Source of the DNA: Gammaproteobacteria bacterium
GTDB taxonomy: Bacteria; Pseudomonadota; Gammaproteobacteria; Steroidobacterales; Steroidobacteraceae
Reading direction: 5' to 3'
NCBI GenBank assembly: GCA_027366635.1
Contig: DAHXNE010000025.1
Coordinates: 1-64,000, forward strand
DNA length: 64,000 nt
The position numbers and the translations under genes were made by a program. The notes below the pieces were generated by a model, which saw nothing but the letters and a program-made list of their open reading frames with translations, ran no database searches and was not told the DNA's origin. Shown here in pieces: positions 45,547-53,974 of this stretch (position 1 is the first letter of the stretch; every line of letters begins with the position of its first letter).

Positions 45547-45660
45547 GTCGGTACAGGGACATAGCCGACCGTCATCGGGGGCCGGGTTTTCAGAAACAGC
45601 CACGCTTTTTAGCCAAAACCGCCCTGGGCAGTGGCGGGAGCGCCGATCCGGCGCTGCTTA
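45547..45660. repeat. Intergenic repeat, family 2, copy A (next to motB)
   Basis: It aligns with 49206-49317: GTCGGTACAGGGA and CCACGCTTTTT are identical and a 67-base stretch has no indel. On the + strand GTCGG/CCGAC closes a loop containing ACAGGGACA; near the end GGCG-GGAG-CGCC forms a hairpin. On the minus strand the repeat begins at the motB stop codon, and CCGCC/GGCGG followed by TTTT could terminate motAB. Its nature is unknown. Confidence 0.55.
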
Positions 45661-46683
45661 GTATGGCGGGGCGGGACGCGGCGCCGCGATCGGCGGCGCG
45701 GGCATCGCGGGCGGCACATGAGCGCTCGCGGGTGGATTGGAGGAGCCCGTGTCGGCCCGCAGCGCGGCCTCGGCTTCGCGCCGAGTCATGACGATGATGC
45801 TGATGCGCCGGTTGACCGGCGAGTACGGGTTGGCTTTGTCGAACAACACCGTCGAGGCCAATCCCACGACGCGGGCGACTTTGCCCGCGTCGAGTCCGCC
45901 CTGGACCAGCGCGCGGCGCGCCGCGTTGGCCCGATCGGCCGACAGCTCCCAGTTGGTGTAGCGGGCGAGGCGCGGATACTGGTGCGCATCGGTATGGCCG
46001 ATGATGGCGATCTGGTTCGGTACGGAATCGAGGTATGGCGCCAGCGTCTGGAGGATGCGGCGCGCGTAGCCGCGCAGTTTCGCGCTGCCCAGATCGAACA
46101 TGGCGCGGTTCTTCGAATCGACGATCTGGATACGCACGCCGCGCGGCGTGATGTCGATCAGCAGCTGATTCTTGAACGGCTTCAGCGCCTGGCTGCGGTT
46201 CACGGCCTTGCGCAGCTGGGCCATGAGCGACTCGAGGCGGCGATGATCGGCGCCCGCGACCTGTTTGCGCGCCTGCGCCAGGCTCGGCCGTCCGACCGGC
46301 CGCCGATAGCGGTTGCTCCCGGGTCCCTTTTCGGCCGCCTCAAGCTGGACCACCTGCCGCGCGCGCGAGTGAAATCCGTTCAGTCCGCCGCCGAGGTTGA
46401 TGGGACTGGTGCTGGCGCCGCCCGGTCCGGTGGGCCCCGGAGCGGCCCGCACGCTTTGACCGGTTTGCATGCTCGGGTTCTTGAAATAGTTGAAGATCGC
46501 CGCCCGCTCGGCCTTGTTGACGGCCGTAACGATCCACATGACCAGGAAGAACGCCATCATGGCGGTCACGAAGTCGGCGTAGGCGACCTTCCAGACGCCG
46601 CCGTGATGCTCGGTGGCGCGCCGCCTGCTGCGCTTCACGATGATCGGCGCCTTCTCGTCCTTCTTTTGTGCCGGCCCGGCCAT
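45658..46683 (-). CDS. motB: Flagellar motor stator protein MotB
   Basis: MotB anchors the stator to peptidoglycan and supplies the proton-accepting Asp. The 341-residue protein has one transmembrane helix with the essential Asp37 in VAYADFVTAMMAFFLVMWIV, a flexible region, and a C-terminal OmpA-like domain (IIGHTDAHQYPRLARYTNWELSADRANAARR). A Pro/Ala-rich tail of about 35 residues ends the protein. The start shares a base with the motA stop (TAATG). Confidence 0.96.
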   Translation of the reverse strand: MAGPAQKKDEKAPIIVKRSRRRATEHHGGVWKVAYADFVTAMMAFFLVMWIVTAVNKAERAAIFNYFKNPSMQTGQSVRAAPGPTGPGGASTSPINLGGGLNGFHSRARQVVQLEAAEKGPGSNRYRRPVGRPSLAQARKQVAGADHRRLESLMAQLRKAVNRSQALKPFKNQLLIDITPRGVRIQIVDSKNRAMFDLGSAKLRGYARRILQTLAPYLDSVPNQIAIIGHTDAHQYPRLARYTNWELSADRANAARRALVQGGLDAGKVARVVGLASTVLFDKANPYSPVNRRISIIVMTRREAEAALRADTGSSNPPASAHVPPAMPAPPIAAPRPAPPY

Positions 46684-47552
46684 TAGGCGCTGACTTTAAC
46701 TTTACCTTTCAGCTGTGCCTCGAGGTCGGCAAAGCTAGGGCGGACGTCGCTGAACAGGAGCTTGCGGGCGAACTCGATGGCCACCGCGGGTACGTAGCCG
46801 CGCACGCTCGCGACCAGCGCCATTTTGACCAGCTCGAAGGCCTTGGCTTCGTCGTTGGCCGCGTGCGCCAGGGCGGAGGCGAGCGGACCGGCGAAGCCGT
46901 AGGAGATCAGGATCCCGAGGAACGTGCCGACCAGTGCTGAGGCGACGCGGCCACCGATGGCGGCAGTATTGGCGCCGCCAATCGAGGCCATGGTGTTGAC
47001 GATGCCCAGGACCGCCGCGACGATGCCGAAGCCCGGCAGAGAGTCGGCCATGCGCTGCACGGCGTGCGAGGGCTCGTGGATCTCCTGGTGGAAGGTCTCC
47101 AGCTCCTGGTCGAGCAGGCTCTCGAACTCGTGTGGGTCGAGATTGCCGCCGACCATCAGCCGCAGGCAGTCGGTCATGAACTGGCGCAGATGGCGATCGT
47201 GGGCGATTTGGGGGTATTTCTTGAACAGCGTGCCGCCGTCCGGCGCGTCGATATCCGCCTCGATCGCCATCAGGCCTTCTTTGCGGATCTTCACCAGGAT
47301 TTCGTGGAGCAGCTTCAGGAGCGCGACGTAATCGTCGTGCGCGTAGCGCTCCTGGCGGACCAGCGCGACGATGTCGTCGACGGTGGCCTTGAGGATCTTG
47401 ATCGGGTTGCTGGTGAGAAACGCGCCGAAGGCGGCCCCGACGATGATCAGGAACTCCGCCGGGTGCCACAGCGCGAGCAGTTTTCCGCCCTCTATGATGA
47501 AGCCCACGATCACGCAGCCGAGGACGACGACGCTGCCGATGATCTGGATCAC
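46683..47552 (-). CDS. motA: Flagellar motor stator protein MotA
   Basis: MotA forms the ion channel with MotB and contacts FliG. The 289-residue protein has four transmembrane segments, the cytosolic charged loop, and the proline-bearing PGFGIVAAVLGIVNTMA helix. GTG 47552 (VIQIIG) is preferred because a G-rich stretch lies 5 nt before it; GTG 47579 is the alternative. No other flagellar gene is in the window, so motAB is a detached pair. In 47580-47957 I see no gene. Confidence 0.93.
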   Translation of the reverse strand: MIQIIGSVVVLGCVIVGFIIEGGKLLALWHPAEFLIIVGAAFGAFLTSNPIKILKATVDDIVALVRQERYAHDDYVALLKLLHEILVKIRKEGLMAIEADIDAPDGGTLFKKYPQIAHDRHLRQFMTDCLRLMVGGNLDPHEFESLLDQELETFHQEIHEPSHAVQRMADSLPGFGIVAAVLGIVNTMASIGGANTAAIGGRVASALVGTFLGILISYGFAGPLASALAHAANDEAKAFELVKMALVASVRGYVPAVAIEFARKLLFSDVRPSFADLEAQLKGKVKVSA

Positions 47553-47957
47553 CGCAACCCCCACGCGCGGGTGCCGCACCTCGAGCGGGGCGGATGCAGC
47601 GTCACGGACTGCAGAGTCCGCGCACGACTCGCCCGCCAGGACGCGGCCGGCGGTTGCGCTGGATGGGCGCGTCGGACGGAGCGATTCTGAATCATTCGGC
47701 GCTCGGGCATGGGCGTCCTATTGAGAGTCAATCTCCCGGCTGCAAGCGGGCGCGGATCACGAGAGCCGCGTATGCCTGTCAAGGAATGCCGCGAGCTATG
47801 CAGGGTGCGATCGTGTGCGACCCGGTCCACTGTGCACCGCTACCGACGTGGGTATCGGCGCGCCAGGGGCGATCTTGAGCGTACGGGGCGCTGAACTGTG
47901 AGGCTGAGCGGGTAAACTGCGGGGGCGCCGCCCCTGGTTCGCGGCAAGGAGACCCTT

Positions 47958-49160
47958 GTGCTTGAGCATCTCGACCGGCTGCCGCCGGACCCCATCCTCG
48001 GCCTGATGGCCGCCTATCGCTCCGATGACGACCCGCGAAAAATCGATTTGGGCGTCGGCGTGTATCGCGACGAGCAGGGCAATACGCCCATCATGCAGGC
48101 GGTACGTGATGCGGAGCGGACGATTTTGGAGCGGCAGACGACCAAGACGTACGTCGCCCCGGCCGGTAATCCCGCGTTCAACGAGGCGATGCGCCGGCTG
48201 GCGCTCGGCGCGCAAGGTGCGCTTGCCGAGTCGGATCGGGCGTGCGCGGTGCAGGCGCCGGGCGGGTGCGGCGCGCTGCGTCTTGGCGCGGAACTCATTC
48301 GTGCAGCGAATCCCAATGCCACCGTATACGTCAGCACGCCCACCTGGGCAAATCACGTTCCGCTGCTGTCCGGCTGCGGCCTGAAGCTCGAGCGTTACCC
48401 GTATTACGATCCGGCCACCGGCGGTGTTGCCTTCGAGGCCATGATGCGCGCGCTCGAGGCGCTGCCATCCGGCTCGGTGATCCTGCTGCACGCCTCCTGC
48501 CACAACCCGACGGGCGCGGATCTCCAGGGCGCGCAGTGGCGGGAGCTGCTGGGGTTGATGCAGCGGCGGGCGCTGCTGCCGTTCATCGACATGGCGTATC
48601 AGGGCCTTGGCGACGGTCTCGATGAGGACGCCGAGGGCCTGAGGCTGCTCTGTGCGGCGTTGCCTGAGGCGCTGATCGCGGTTTCTTGCTCCAAGAATTT
48701 CGGCCTCTACCGCGAGCGTGTTGGCTGTCTGATCGCGCTCAATCAGAGCGCCGCGGGCGCGGGCGCGGGCGCTACGCTGACGCAGTTGACGCGCATCGCC
48801 CGTGGTCTGTATTCGATGCCGCCGGACCATGGTGCCGCCATCGTCGCGGAGATTTTGGGCAGTGATACGCGCCGAGCTGCGTGGCACAGCGAGCTCGACG
48901 GGATGCGCGCGCGCATCGGTCAACTGCGGGCTGCGACCACCCGGGCGCTGGCCGAGACCTGTCCCGATGAGGACTTCAGCCACATCCAGCGCCAGCGCGG
49001 CATGTTTTCCTATCTTGGCATCAGCCCGGAGGTCGTGCGACGGCTGCGTGAACAGCACCACGTGTATATGACGGCAGACAGCCGCGTGAACGTCGCGGGC
49101 TTGCGGATGCAGAATATCCCGTACTTCGCCGCAGCGGTCGCCGCCGCACTGCGCCAGTAG
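47958..49160 (+). CDS. Class I aromatic/aspartate aminotransferase (AspC/TyrB type)
   Basis: A 400-residue PLP aminotransferase of fold type I, subgroup I-alpha. It shows KIDLGVGVYRDEQGNTPIM, the PAGNPAFNEAM segment, LLHASCHNPTGADL, FIDMAYQGLGDGLDEDA and the PLP lysine in SCSKNFGLYRERVG. These are the AspC/TyrB signatures; aspartate and aromatic specificity cannot be separated by eye. GTG 47958 has AAGGAG 7 nt upstream. Confidence 0.92.
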   Translation: MLEHLDRLPPDPILGLMAAYRSDDDPRKIDLGVGVYRDEQGNTPIMQAVRDAERTILERQTTKTYVAPAGNPAFNEAMRRLALGAQGALAESDRACAVQAPGGCGALRLGAELIRAANPNATVYVSTPTWANHVPLLSGCGLKLERYPYYDPATGGVAFEAMMRALEALPSGSVILLHASCHNPTGADLQGAQWRELLGLMQRRALLPFIDMAYQGLGDGLDEDAEGLRLLCAALPEALIAVSCSKNFGLYRERVGCLIALNQSAAGAGAGATLTQLTRIARGLYSMPPDHGAAIVAEILGSDTRRAAWHSELDGMRARIGQLRAATTRALAETCPDEDFSHIQRQRGMFSYLGISPEVVRRLREQHHVYMTADSRVNVAGLRMQNIPYFAAAVAAALRQ

Positions 49161-49205
49161 TCGCGCATCGATTGCCGCTCGATCTCGAGTCGTGAGGACT
49201 GGGTA

Positions 49206-49317
49206 GTCGGTACAGGGATGTACCCGGCCGCCATAGGTGGCCGGGTATTGGGCAAAAACCACGCTTTTTGGCTCAACGGCGCTGGGCGGGGCAGGAGCCC
49301 CGATCCAGCGCTTCTCA
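49206..49317. repeat. Intergenic repeat, family 2, copy B (between aspC-like and folA)
   Basis: The second copy of the repeat at 45547-45660. On the + strand GGTAC-AGGGAT-GTACC (49209-49224) contains GUACAGGGAUGU, an exact match to the RUACARGGAUGU consensus reported for CsrA/RsmA. Then comes a CCCGGCC/GGCCGGG hairpin (49224-49246). Last is GCGCTGG ... CCAGCGC (49279-49311) enclosing GGGGC-AGGA-GCCCC. On the minus strand the repeat starts at the folA stop codon. Confidence 0.6.
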
Positions 49318-49845
49318 ATAGGCGCCGGGAGGCTGTGCGACGCTCTTGCGCTCTAGTGTCATGAATGTGAACGCGTAGGCGTTACGTCCGTCCGAGGGAT
49401 GGCGGTGGCATTCAACGTCGGCCCATTGGATCGGGTCGAGCGCCGGGAAAAACGTATCGCCGGCTACGTCCGTATGGACCAGCGTCAGGTAGATGCGGCG
49501 CGCGAACGGCATCAGCAGCCGGTAAACCTCCGCGCCCCCGATCCCGATCAGCTCATCGGCATCGCGCACGCAGCCGAGCGCCTGACCGAGGGAGTGGACG
49601 GCGAGCACACCAGGGGCGCTCCAGTGGCGATTACGGGTTAGGACCAGGTTGGGGCGCTCCGGCAGAGCCCTGCCGATGGACTCGAAGGTCCTGCGCCCCA
49701 TCAGAATCGGCTTGCCGAGCGTGAGGCTCTTGAAGCGCCGCAAGTCCTCCGGCAGCCGCCACGGCAGGCTGTTGTTGCGGCCGATGCAGCCGTTCTCGGC
49801 CATGGCAACGATCAGAGAGACCCCGGGCTGCTGCTGGGCGATCAT
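49315..49845 (-). CDS. folA: Dihydrofolate reductase
   Basis: FolA reduces dihydrofolate to tetrahydrofolate, needed after ThyA action. The 176-residue protein has SLIVAMAENGCIGRNNSLPWRLPEDLRRF, GRRTFESIGRALPERPN, IGIGGAEVYRLLMPFA and LTLVHTDVAGDTFFP. It lies downstream of kup on the same strand, and thyA is 2.5 kb away in the same direction. Confidence 0.96.
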   Translation of the reverse strand: MIAQQQPGVSLIVAMAENGCIGRNNSLPWRLPEDLRRFKSLTLGKPILMGRRTFESIGRALPERPNLVLTRNRHWSAPGVLAVHSLGQALGCVRDADELIGIGGAEVYRLLMPFARRIYLTLVHTDVAGDTFFPALDPIQWADVECHRHPSDGRNAYAFTFMTLERKSVAQPPGAY

Positions 49846-49915
49846 GGCGCCGGCCGTGGGGCGTGCTCGCCGCTGCGGATCGAGACAGTCGCAGTGCCGC
49901 GCGCCATGGCTCGTC

Positions 49916-51787
49916 TCAGATCTCCACCACGGTGTTCAGGGAAATTACCCCGCGTGGGGGCATGCGGAAGAATTCTGCGGCCTGAGTGCTGTGCCGCTGC
50001 ATGCGCGCGAACAGCAGCCGCTGCAAGCCGCGCCAGCCGGGCAGATCGCGCGCGCGCACCACGTGTTGACCGACGAAGAACGCGCTGTCCTCCATGAATA
50101 CTGTCAAGCCGCGTGCACGGCAGCCGCGCAGCGCCTCTCCCACATCCAACGTCTCCATGAACCCAAAGCGTGCTGTGACCAGGTAGATCCCCGGTATGGT
50201 CTCGTCGATCTCGACCCGGTTGGCCGGATCCTGGCGCGGCGTGCGCAGGACCTCGAGGTTCAGGATGATGAGCCGCTCGTGCACCACATGGTTGTAGTGG
50301 ACATTGCCGATCAGCGCCGAGGGGACCAGATCGGGGGTGCTCGCCAGAAATACCGCGGTTCCCGGTACACGCGGCACCCCGGCCAGCAGACGCGGCAGCT
50401 CGCTGCGAGGAACCGCCTGGCGCGCGAGCGCCGCGCGCAGCTCCAGCCGGCCGTTCCGCCAGATGATGAACCCGGTGAACAGCACCGTCGCCAGGGCGAG
50501 TGGAATCCAGCCGCCGGTGGGTACCTTGGTCATGTTGCCGGCGACGAAGGTCGAGTCGACCACGAACATCAGGCCGAACAGCAGCGCCACGGTCCATTTC
50601 GGCCAATTCCATTGCTGCAGCGCCACGAACGCTCCGAGCACGGTCGTGATCAGCATCGTGCCCACCACCGCCGAGCCGTAGGCCGCCGACAGCGCATGTG
50701 TCGAGCGGAAGCCGATCACGAATCCAACCACGGCCGCGAATACCATCCAGTTGACGATCGGCACGTAGATCTGCCCGAGCTCGGTGGCCGAGGTCTGCAG
50801 GACGCGGATGCGCGGCAGCAGATCGAGCTGAACGGCCTGGCGGGCGATGGAGAACGCCCCCGAGATCACCGCTTGCGAGGCGATGACGCTGGCCGCCGTG
50901 GCCAGGATCACCATCCACGGCAGCTCCGAGGCGGAGACCATGTGGTACAGCGTTTGCGGGATGTAATGGCCCTGCGCGAGCTGCAACGCGCCCTGGCCGA
51001 AGTAATTGAGCAGCAGTGCCGGCCAGACGAGGGCGAACCAGGCGACGCGGACCGGCTCCTTGCCGAAGTGGCCCATGTCGGCGTAGAGCGCCTCGGCGCC
51101 GGTCATGCACAGGAACACCGCGCCAATCACCGCCAGCGCAACTGCGGGCCGCCGCACCAGCAGATCGATGCCGTAGAAAGGGTTGATCGCATACAGCACG
51201 GCCGGGTCGGCGCGGATCGCCGCGATGCCGGTCGCTGCCAACACCAGGAACCACACGATCATGATCGGACCGAACAGAGCGCCGATGCGGGCCGTGCCGC
51301 GCCGCTGGTAGGCGAACAGGGCCGCGATGACGCCCAGGGTGAGGGGTATCACCGCGTCATTGAAGTCGGAGCTGACCACCCGCAAGCCCGCCGCGGCGCC
51401 GAGCACGGTGATCGCCGGTGTGATCAGCGAATCGCAGAAAAAGAAAGCCGTACCGGCGAGCGCCAGGCCCACCACGGCTCGCGCCCACAGGCTGCCGGCC
51501 GCACAGTTGCGTTGCGCGAGCGCGAACATCGCGAGAACCCCGCCCTCGCCCTCGTTGTCGGCGCGCATGATGACGCTGATGTACTTGATGGTTACGGAGA
51601 GCGTCAGCGCCCAGAAGATCAACGACAGCGCCCCGAGTACCGCCACGCGATCGAAGCGCCCCGCGTCGGTCAGGGTCTCCTCCAACGCATACAGCGGGCT
51701 GGTGCCGATGTCGCCGTACACTATGCCGGTCGCGCTGACGACCGCCGCCAGCGACAAGGCGCGGGTTCGTGCCGTGCCCGCACTCAT
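49916..51787 (-). CDS. kup: KUP-family potassium uptake protein
   Basis: A 623-residue low-affinity K+/H+ symporter of the inner membrane. It begins with VVSATGIVYGDIGTSPLYAL, the family hallmark, has twelve predicted helices to about residue 440 (including MTGAEALYADMGHFG and NYFGQGALQL), and a C-terminal cytosolic domain (VPGTAVFLAS, NHVVHERLIIL, MPPRGVISLNTVVEI). It overlaps the SET gene by 4 bp. Confidence 0.96.
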   Translation of the reverse strand: MSAGTARTRALSLAAVVSATGIVYGDIGTSPLYALEETLTDAGRFDRVAVLGALSLIFWALTLSVTIKYISVIMRADNEGEGGVLAMFALAQRNCAAGSLWARAVVGLALAGTAFFFCDSLITPAITVLGAAAGLRVVSSDFNDAVIPLTLGVIAALFAYQRRGTARIGALFGPIMIVWFLVLAATGIAAIRADPAVLYAINPFYGIDLLVRRPAVALAVIGAVFLCMTGAEALYADMGHFGKEPVRVAWFALVWPALLLNYFGQGALQLAQGHYIPQTLYHMVSASELPWMVILATAASVIASQAVISGAFSIARQAVQLDLLPRIRVLQTSATELGQIYVPIVNWMVFAAVVGFVIGFRSTHALSAAYGSAVVGTMLITTVLGAFVALQQWNWPKWTVALLFGLMFVVDSTFVAGNMTKVPTGGWIPLALATVLFTGFIIWRNGRLELRAALARQAVPRSELPRLLAGVPRVPGTAVFLASTPDLVPSALIGNVHYNHVVHERLIILNLEVLRTPRQDPANRVEIDETIPGIYLVTARFGFMETLDVGEALRGCRARGLTVFMEDSAFFVGQHVVRARDLPGWRGLQRLLFARMQRHSTQAAEFFRMPPRGVISLNTVVEI

Positions 51788-52368
51788 CGCCTGACCGTGG
51801 CTTCGGCGCGGCGCTTGCGGGGCGTACCGCGCTTATCGGCTCGCGCCTTGGCTGGCCGTTTGCCGGGGCGCTCGGCCTGCGCAGGCGTTTTCTTTGGCGG
51901 CCAGAGCATGCTGCCGCGGCACTGCGGATGTCCGCACCGGCAGGCGTAGATCTCGTCGGCATCGGGCGGGTCGTCGGGTGAGCGCGCGAGCTGATAGTCG
52001 TAGTTGAGCTCCTCCCCGGGCTCGATGGTGCGGATGGCCTCGATGTAGACCCGTTTGTCCTCGATCACCGTCTCGCAATTGGGATTGCAGGAGTGATTGA
52101 TGAATCGCGCCTCGTTGCCGCCCGCGCCGGCGTCGATGACGGTGCGCGTATCGACGATGAACAGGAACGTATGGTTGTCGCGTGAGTCGCGGTCCTCGTA
52201 GCGCCGGTCGGCCTCGCGATGCGAGACCCGCTCGCCGAGGTACTCCACGATCCGAGTGCCCTTGCGGATGCGGCGCAGCGCAAATGCGCCGCGGCCGTGC
52301 ACGCGCGATCGGCGTACCACGAAATACGGTGCGCGTCGTGGGGCTCGCTTGCCGGGCGCGCGCGGCAT
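51784..52368 (-). CDS. SET-domain protein-lysine methyltransferase
   Basis: A 194-residue protein with a complete SET domain: VRRSRVHGRGAFAL, EYLGERVS, RFINHSCNPNCE (residues 89-99, the cofactor and pseudoknot motif) and EELNYDYQ (119-126). A post-SET zinc motif follows, with cysteines 143, 145 and 150 in YACRCGHPQC. The last 35 residues are a Lys/Arg-rich tail. Such proteins methylate lysine in eukaryotic histones and a few bacterial proteins; the substrate here is unknown. It lies tightly between thyA (1 bp) and kup (4-bp overlap), so it is co-transcribed with housekeeping genes. Confidence 0.88.
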   Translation of the reverse strand: MPRAPGKRAPRRAPYFVVRRSRVHGRGAFALRRIRKGTRIVEYLGERVSHREADRRYEDRDSRDNHTFLFIVDTRTVIDAGAGGNEARFINHSCNPNCETVIEDKRVYIEAIRTIEPGEELNYDYQLARSPDDPPDADEIYACRCGHPQCRGSMLWPPKKTPAQAERPGKRPAKARADKRGTPRKRRAEATVRR

Positions 52369-52369
52369 C

Positions 52370-53164
52370 TCAGACCGCCACCGGCGCCGCGATGGCCGGA
52401 TGATGCTGGTAGTTCACGAACTCGAAGTCCTCGAGTGCGTAATCGAACAGGGTCGCAGGACGCTTGCGGATGCGCAGCTGCGGCGGCGGGAACGGGTCGC
52501 GCTGCAGCTGCGCGCGCGCCTGCTCGAGATGATTACGGTACAGATGGCAGTCCCCACCGGTCCAGATGAACTCTCCGGGCGCGAGATCGCATTGCTGCGC
52601 GACCATGTGAGTCAGGAGCGCGTAGCTGGCAATATTGAAGGGTACGCCGAGAAAGACATCGGCGCTGCGCTGGTAGAGCTGGCACGAAAGCCTGCCCGCC
52701 GCGACGTGGAACTGGAACAGGACGTGGCACGGCAGGAGGCGCATACGCTCCAGATCCCCGACGTTCCAGGCGCTTACCACGATGCGCCGTGAGTCCGGAT
52801 CGCGCCGGATCAGGTCGATGGCGGCGGCGATCTGATCGATGGTGCGGCCGTTCGCGGCCGTCCACGCGCGCCATTGCTTACCGTAGACCGGGCCGAGCTC
52901 GCCCTGCGTATCGGCCCATTCGTCCCAGATGGTCACGCCGTGCTCGTGTAGCCACGCGACATTGGTTTCCCCGCGCAGGAACCACAGCAGCTCGCAGACC
53001 ACCGAGCGCAGGTGCATGCGCTTGGTCGTCACCAGCGGAAATCCCTGTGACAGGTCGAAGCGCAGCTGCTCGCCGAAGCGCGCGAGCGTTCCGGTCCCGG
53101 TGCGATCCCCCTTGGGCGTGCCGCTCTGGAGGATGCGGCGCATCAAGTCCAGATACGGACGCAT
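52370..53164 (-). CDS. thyA: Thymidylate synthase
   Basis: ThyA converts dUMP to dTMP using methylene-THF. The 264-residue length equals the E. coli enzyme. It shows [30 protein letters not shown], the catalytic Cys in [10 protein letters not shown] (about residue 146), [20 protein letters not shown] and LYRNHLEQA. It follows lgt after 6 bp, the usual lgt-thyA order. Confidence 0.98.
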   Translation of the reverse strand: MRPYLDLMRRILQSGTPKGDRTGTGTLARFGEQLRFDLSQGFPLVTTKRMHLRSVVCELLWFLRGETNVAWLHEHGVTIWDEWADTQGELGPVYGKQWRAWTAANGRTIDQIAAAIDLIRRDPDSRRIVVSAWNVGDLERMRLLPCHVLFQFHVAAGRLSCQLYQRSADVFLGVPFNIASYALLTHMVAQQCDLAPGEFIWTGGDCHLYRNHLEQARAQLQRDPFPPPQLRIRKRPATLFDYALEDFEFVNYQHHPAIAAPVAV

Positions 53165-53170
53165 CGCGGC

Positions 53171-53974
53171 TCAGCCCGCAGCGGCGAAATTACCCGATGG
53201 CACGCGGGCCCGATAGGCGTAGATCAGCAGCACGATCCCGATCACGATCATCGGGAAGGACAAAACCTGCCCCATGGTCAGCCAGCCCCAGGCGAGATAT
53301 CCCAACTGCGGATCGGGCATGCGGACGAACTCGACCGCGAACCGGAATATGCCGTAGAGAAGCAGGAACAGGCCCGACGCGGCCAGCCGCGGCTTCGTCT
53401 TGGACGTGAACAGCCACATCACCGTGAACAGGACGATGCCCTCGAAGAAGGCCTCGTACAGCTGCGAGGGCTGGCGAACCACGCCCTTGTAGAGAAATCC
53501 CCACGGCAGCGTGGTGGGCTTGCCCCACAGCTCGCCGTTGATGAAGTTCCCCAGGCGCCCGAAGAACAGCCCGACCGTCGGCAGCGGCGCGGTGAAGTCG
53601 AAAACATCGCCCGCACTGCGGCCGCGGCGCATGGCGAACAGCGTCATGGCCACTATGACCCCGAGCAGGCCGCCGTGGAAGGACATCCCTCCGTCCCAAA
53701 CCTCGATCGGGTACCAGGGGTTATGGGCCGTCCAGAACGTCATACCGTAGAAGATGACGTAGCCGATGCGGCCCCCGAGGATCACCCCGAGCATGCAGTA
53801 GAAAATCAGATCATCGACGTCCACCGCCGTCCAAGTCGACCCGGGGCGGGATGCCCGATAGCGCGCCAGCAGCCACGCGCCGGCAAAGCCGAACAGGTAC
53901 ATGATCCCGTACCAGTGGACTTTGAGCGGGCCGATGCGGAATGCGATGGGATTGATATCCGGGTATATGATCAT
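53171..53974 (-). CDS. lgt: Prolipoprotein diacylglyceryl transferase
   Basis: Lgt transfers diacylglycerol from phosphatidylglycerol to the lipobox cysteine at the inner membrane. The 267-residue protein has about seven hydrophobic helices, HWYGIMYLFGF, the GGRIGYV segment, the signature GRLGNFINGELWGKPT and YPIEVWDGGMSFHGGLLG. It overlaps the rlmI stop by 4 bp. Confidence 0.97.
   Translation of the reverse strand: MIIYPDINPIAFRIGPLKVHWYGIMYLFGFAGAWLLARYRASRPGSTWTAVDVDDLIFYCMLGVILGGRIGYVIFYGMTFWTAHNPWYPIEVWDGGMSFHGGLLGVIVAMTLFAMRRGRSAGDVFDFTAPLPTVGLFFGRLGNFINGELWGKPTTLPWGFLYKGVVRQPSQLYEAFFEGIVLFTVMWLFTSKTKPRLAASGLFLLLYGIFRFAVEFVRMPDPQLGYLAWGWLTMGQVLSFPMIVIGIVLLIYAYRARVPSGNFAAAG

Noticed and set aside
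45255-45575. A 106-codon frame upstream of the porin, sharing a short peptide pattern with a frame at 49010-49318
   Set aside because: The shared peptide (PPM..GY.PVPT) reflects the family-2 DNA repeat. The rest of the two frames is unrelated and the second runs antisense to the aminotransferase gene.
45547-49317. Family-2 repeat as a cyclic-di-GMP (GEMM) or cobalamin riboswitch
   Set aside because: The characteristic GEMM receptor and tetraloop segments and the B12 box are absent. Both copies follow stop codons rather than preceding a likely target on the + strand.
49649-51949. A 766-codon open frame on the + strand
   Set aside because: It is antisense to kup, folA and the SET gene, whose products are clear families. 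The translation is a low-complexity Arg/His/Gln/Asp-rich chain typical of antisense reading in GC-rich DNA.
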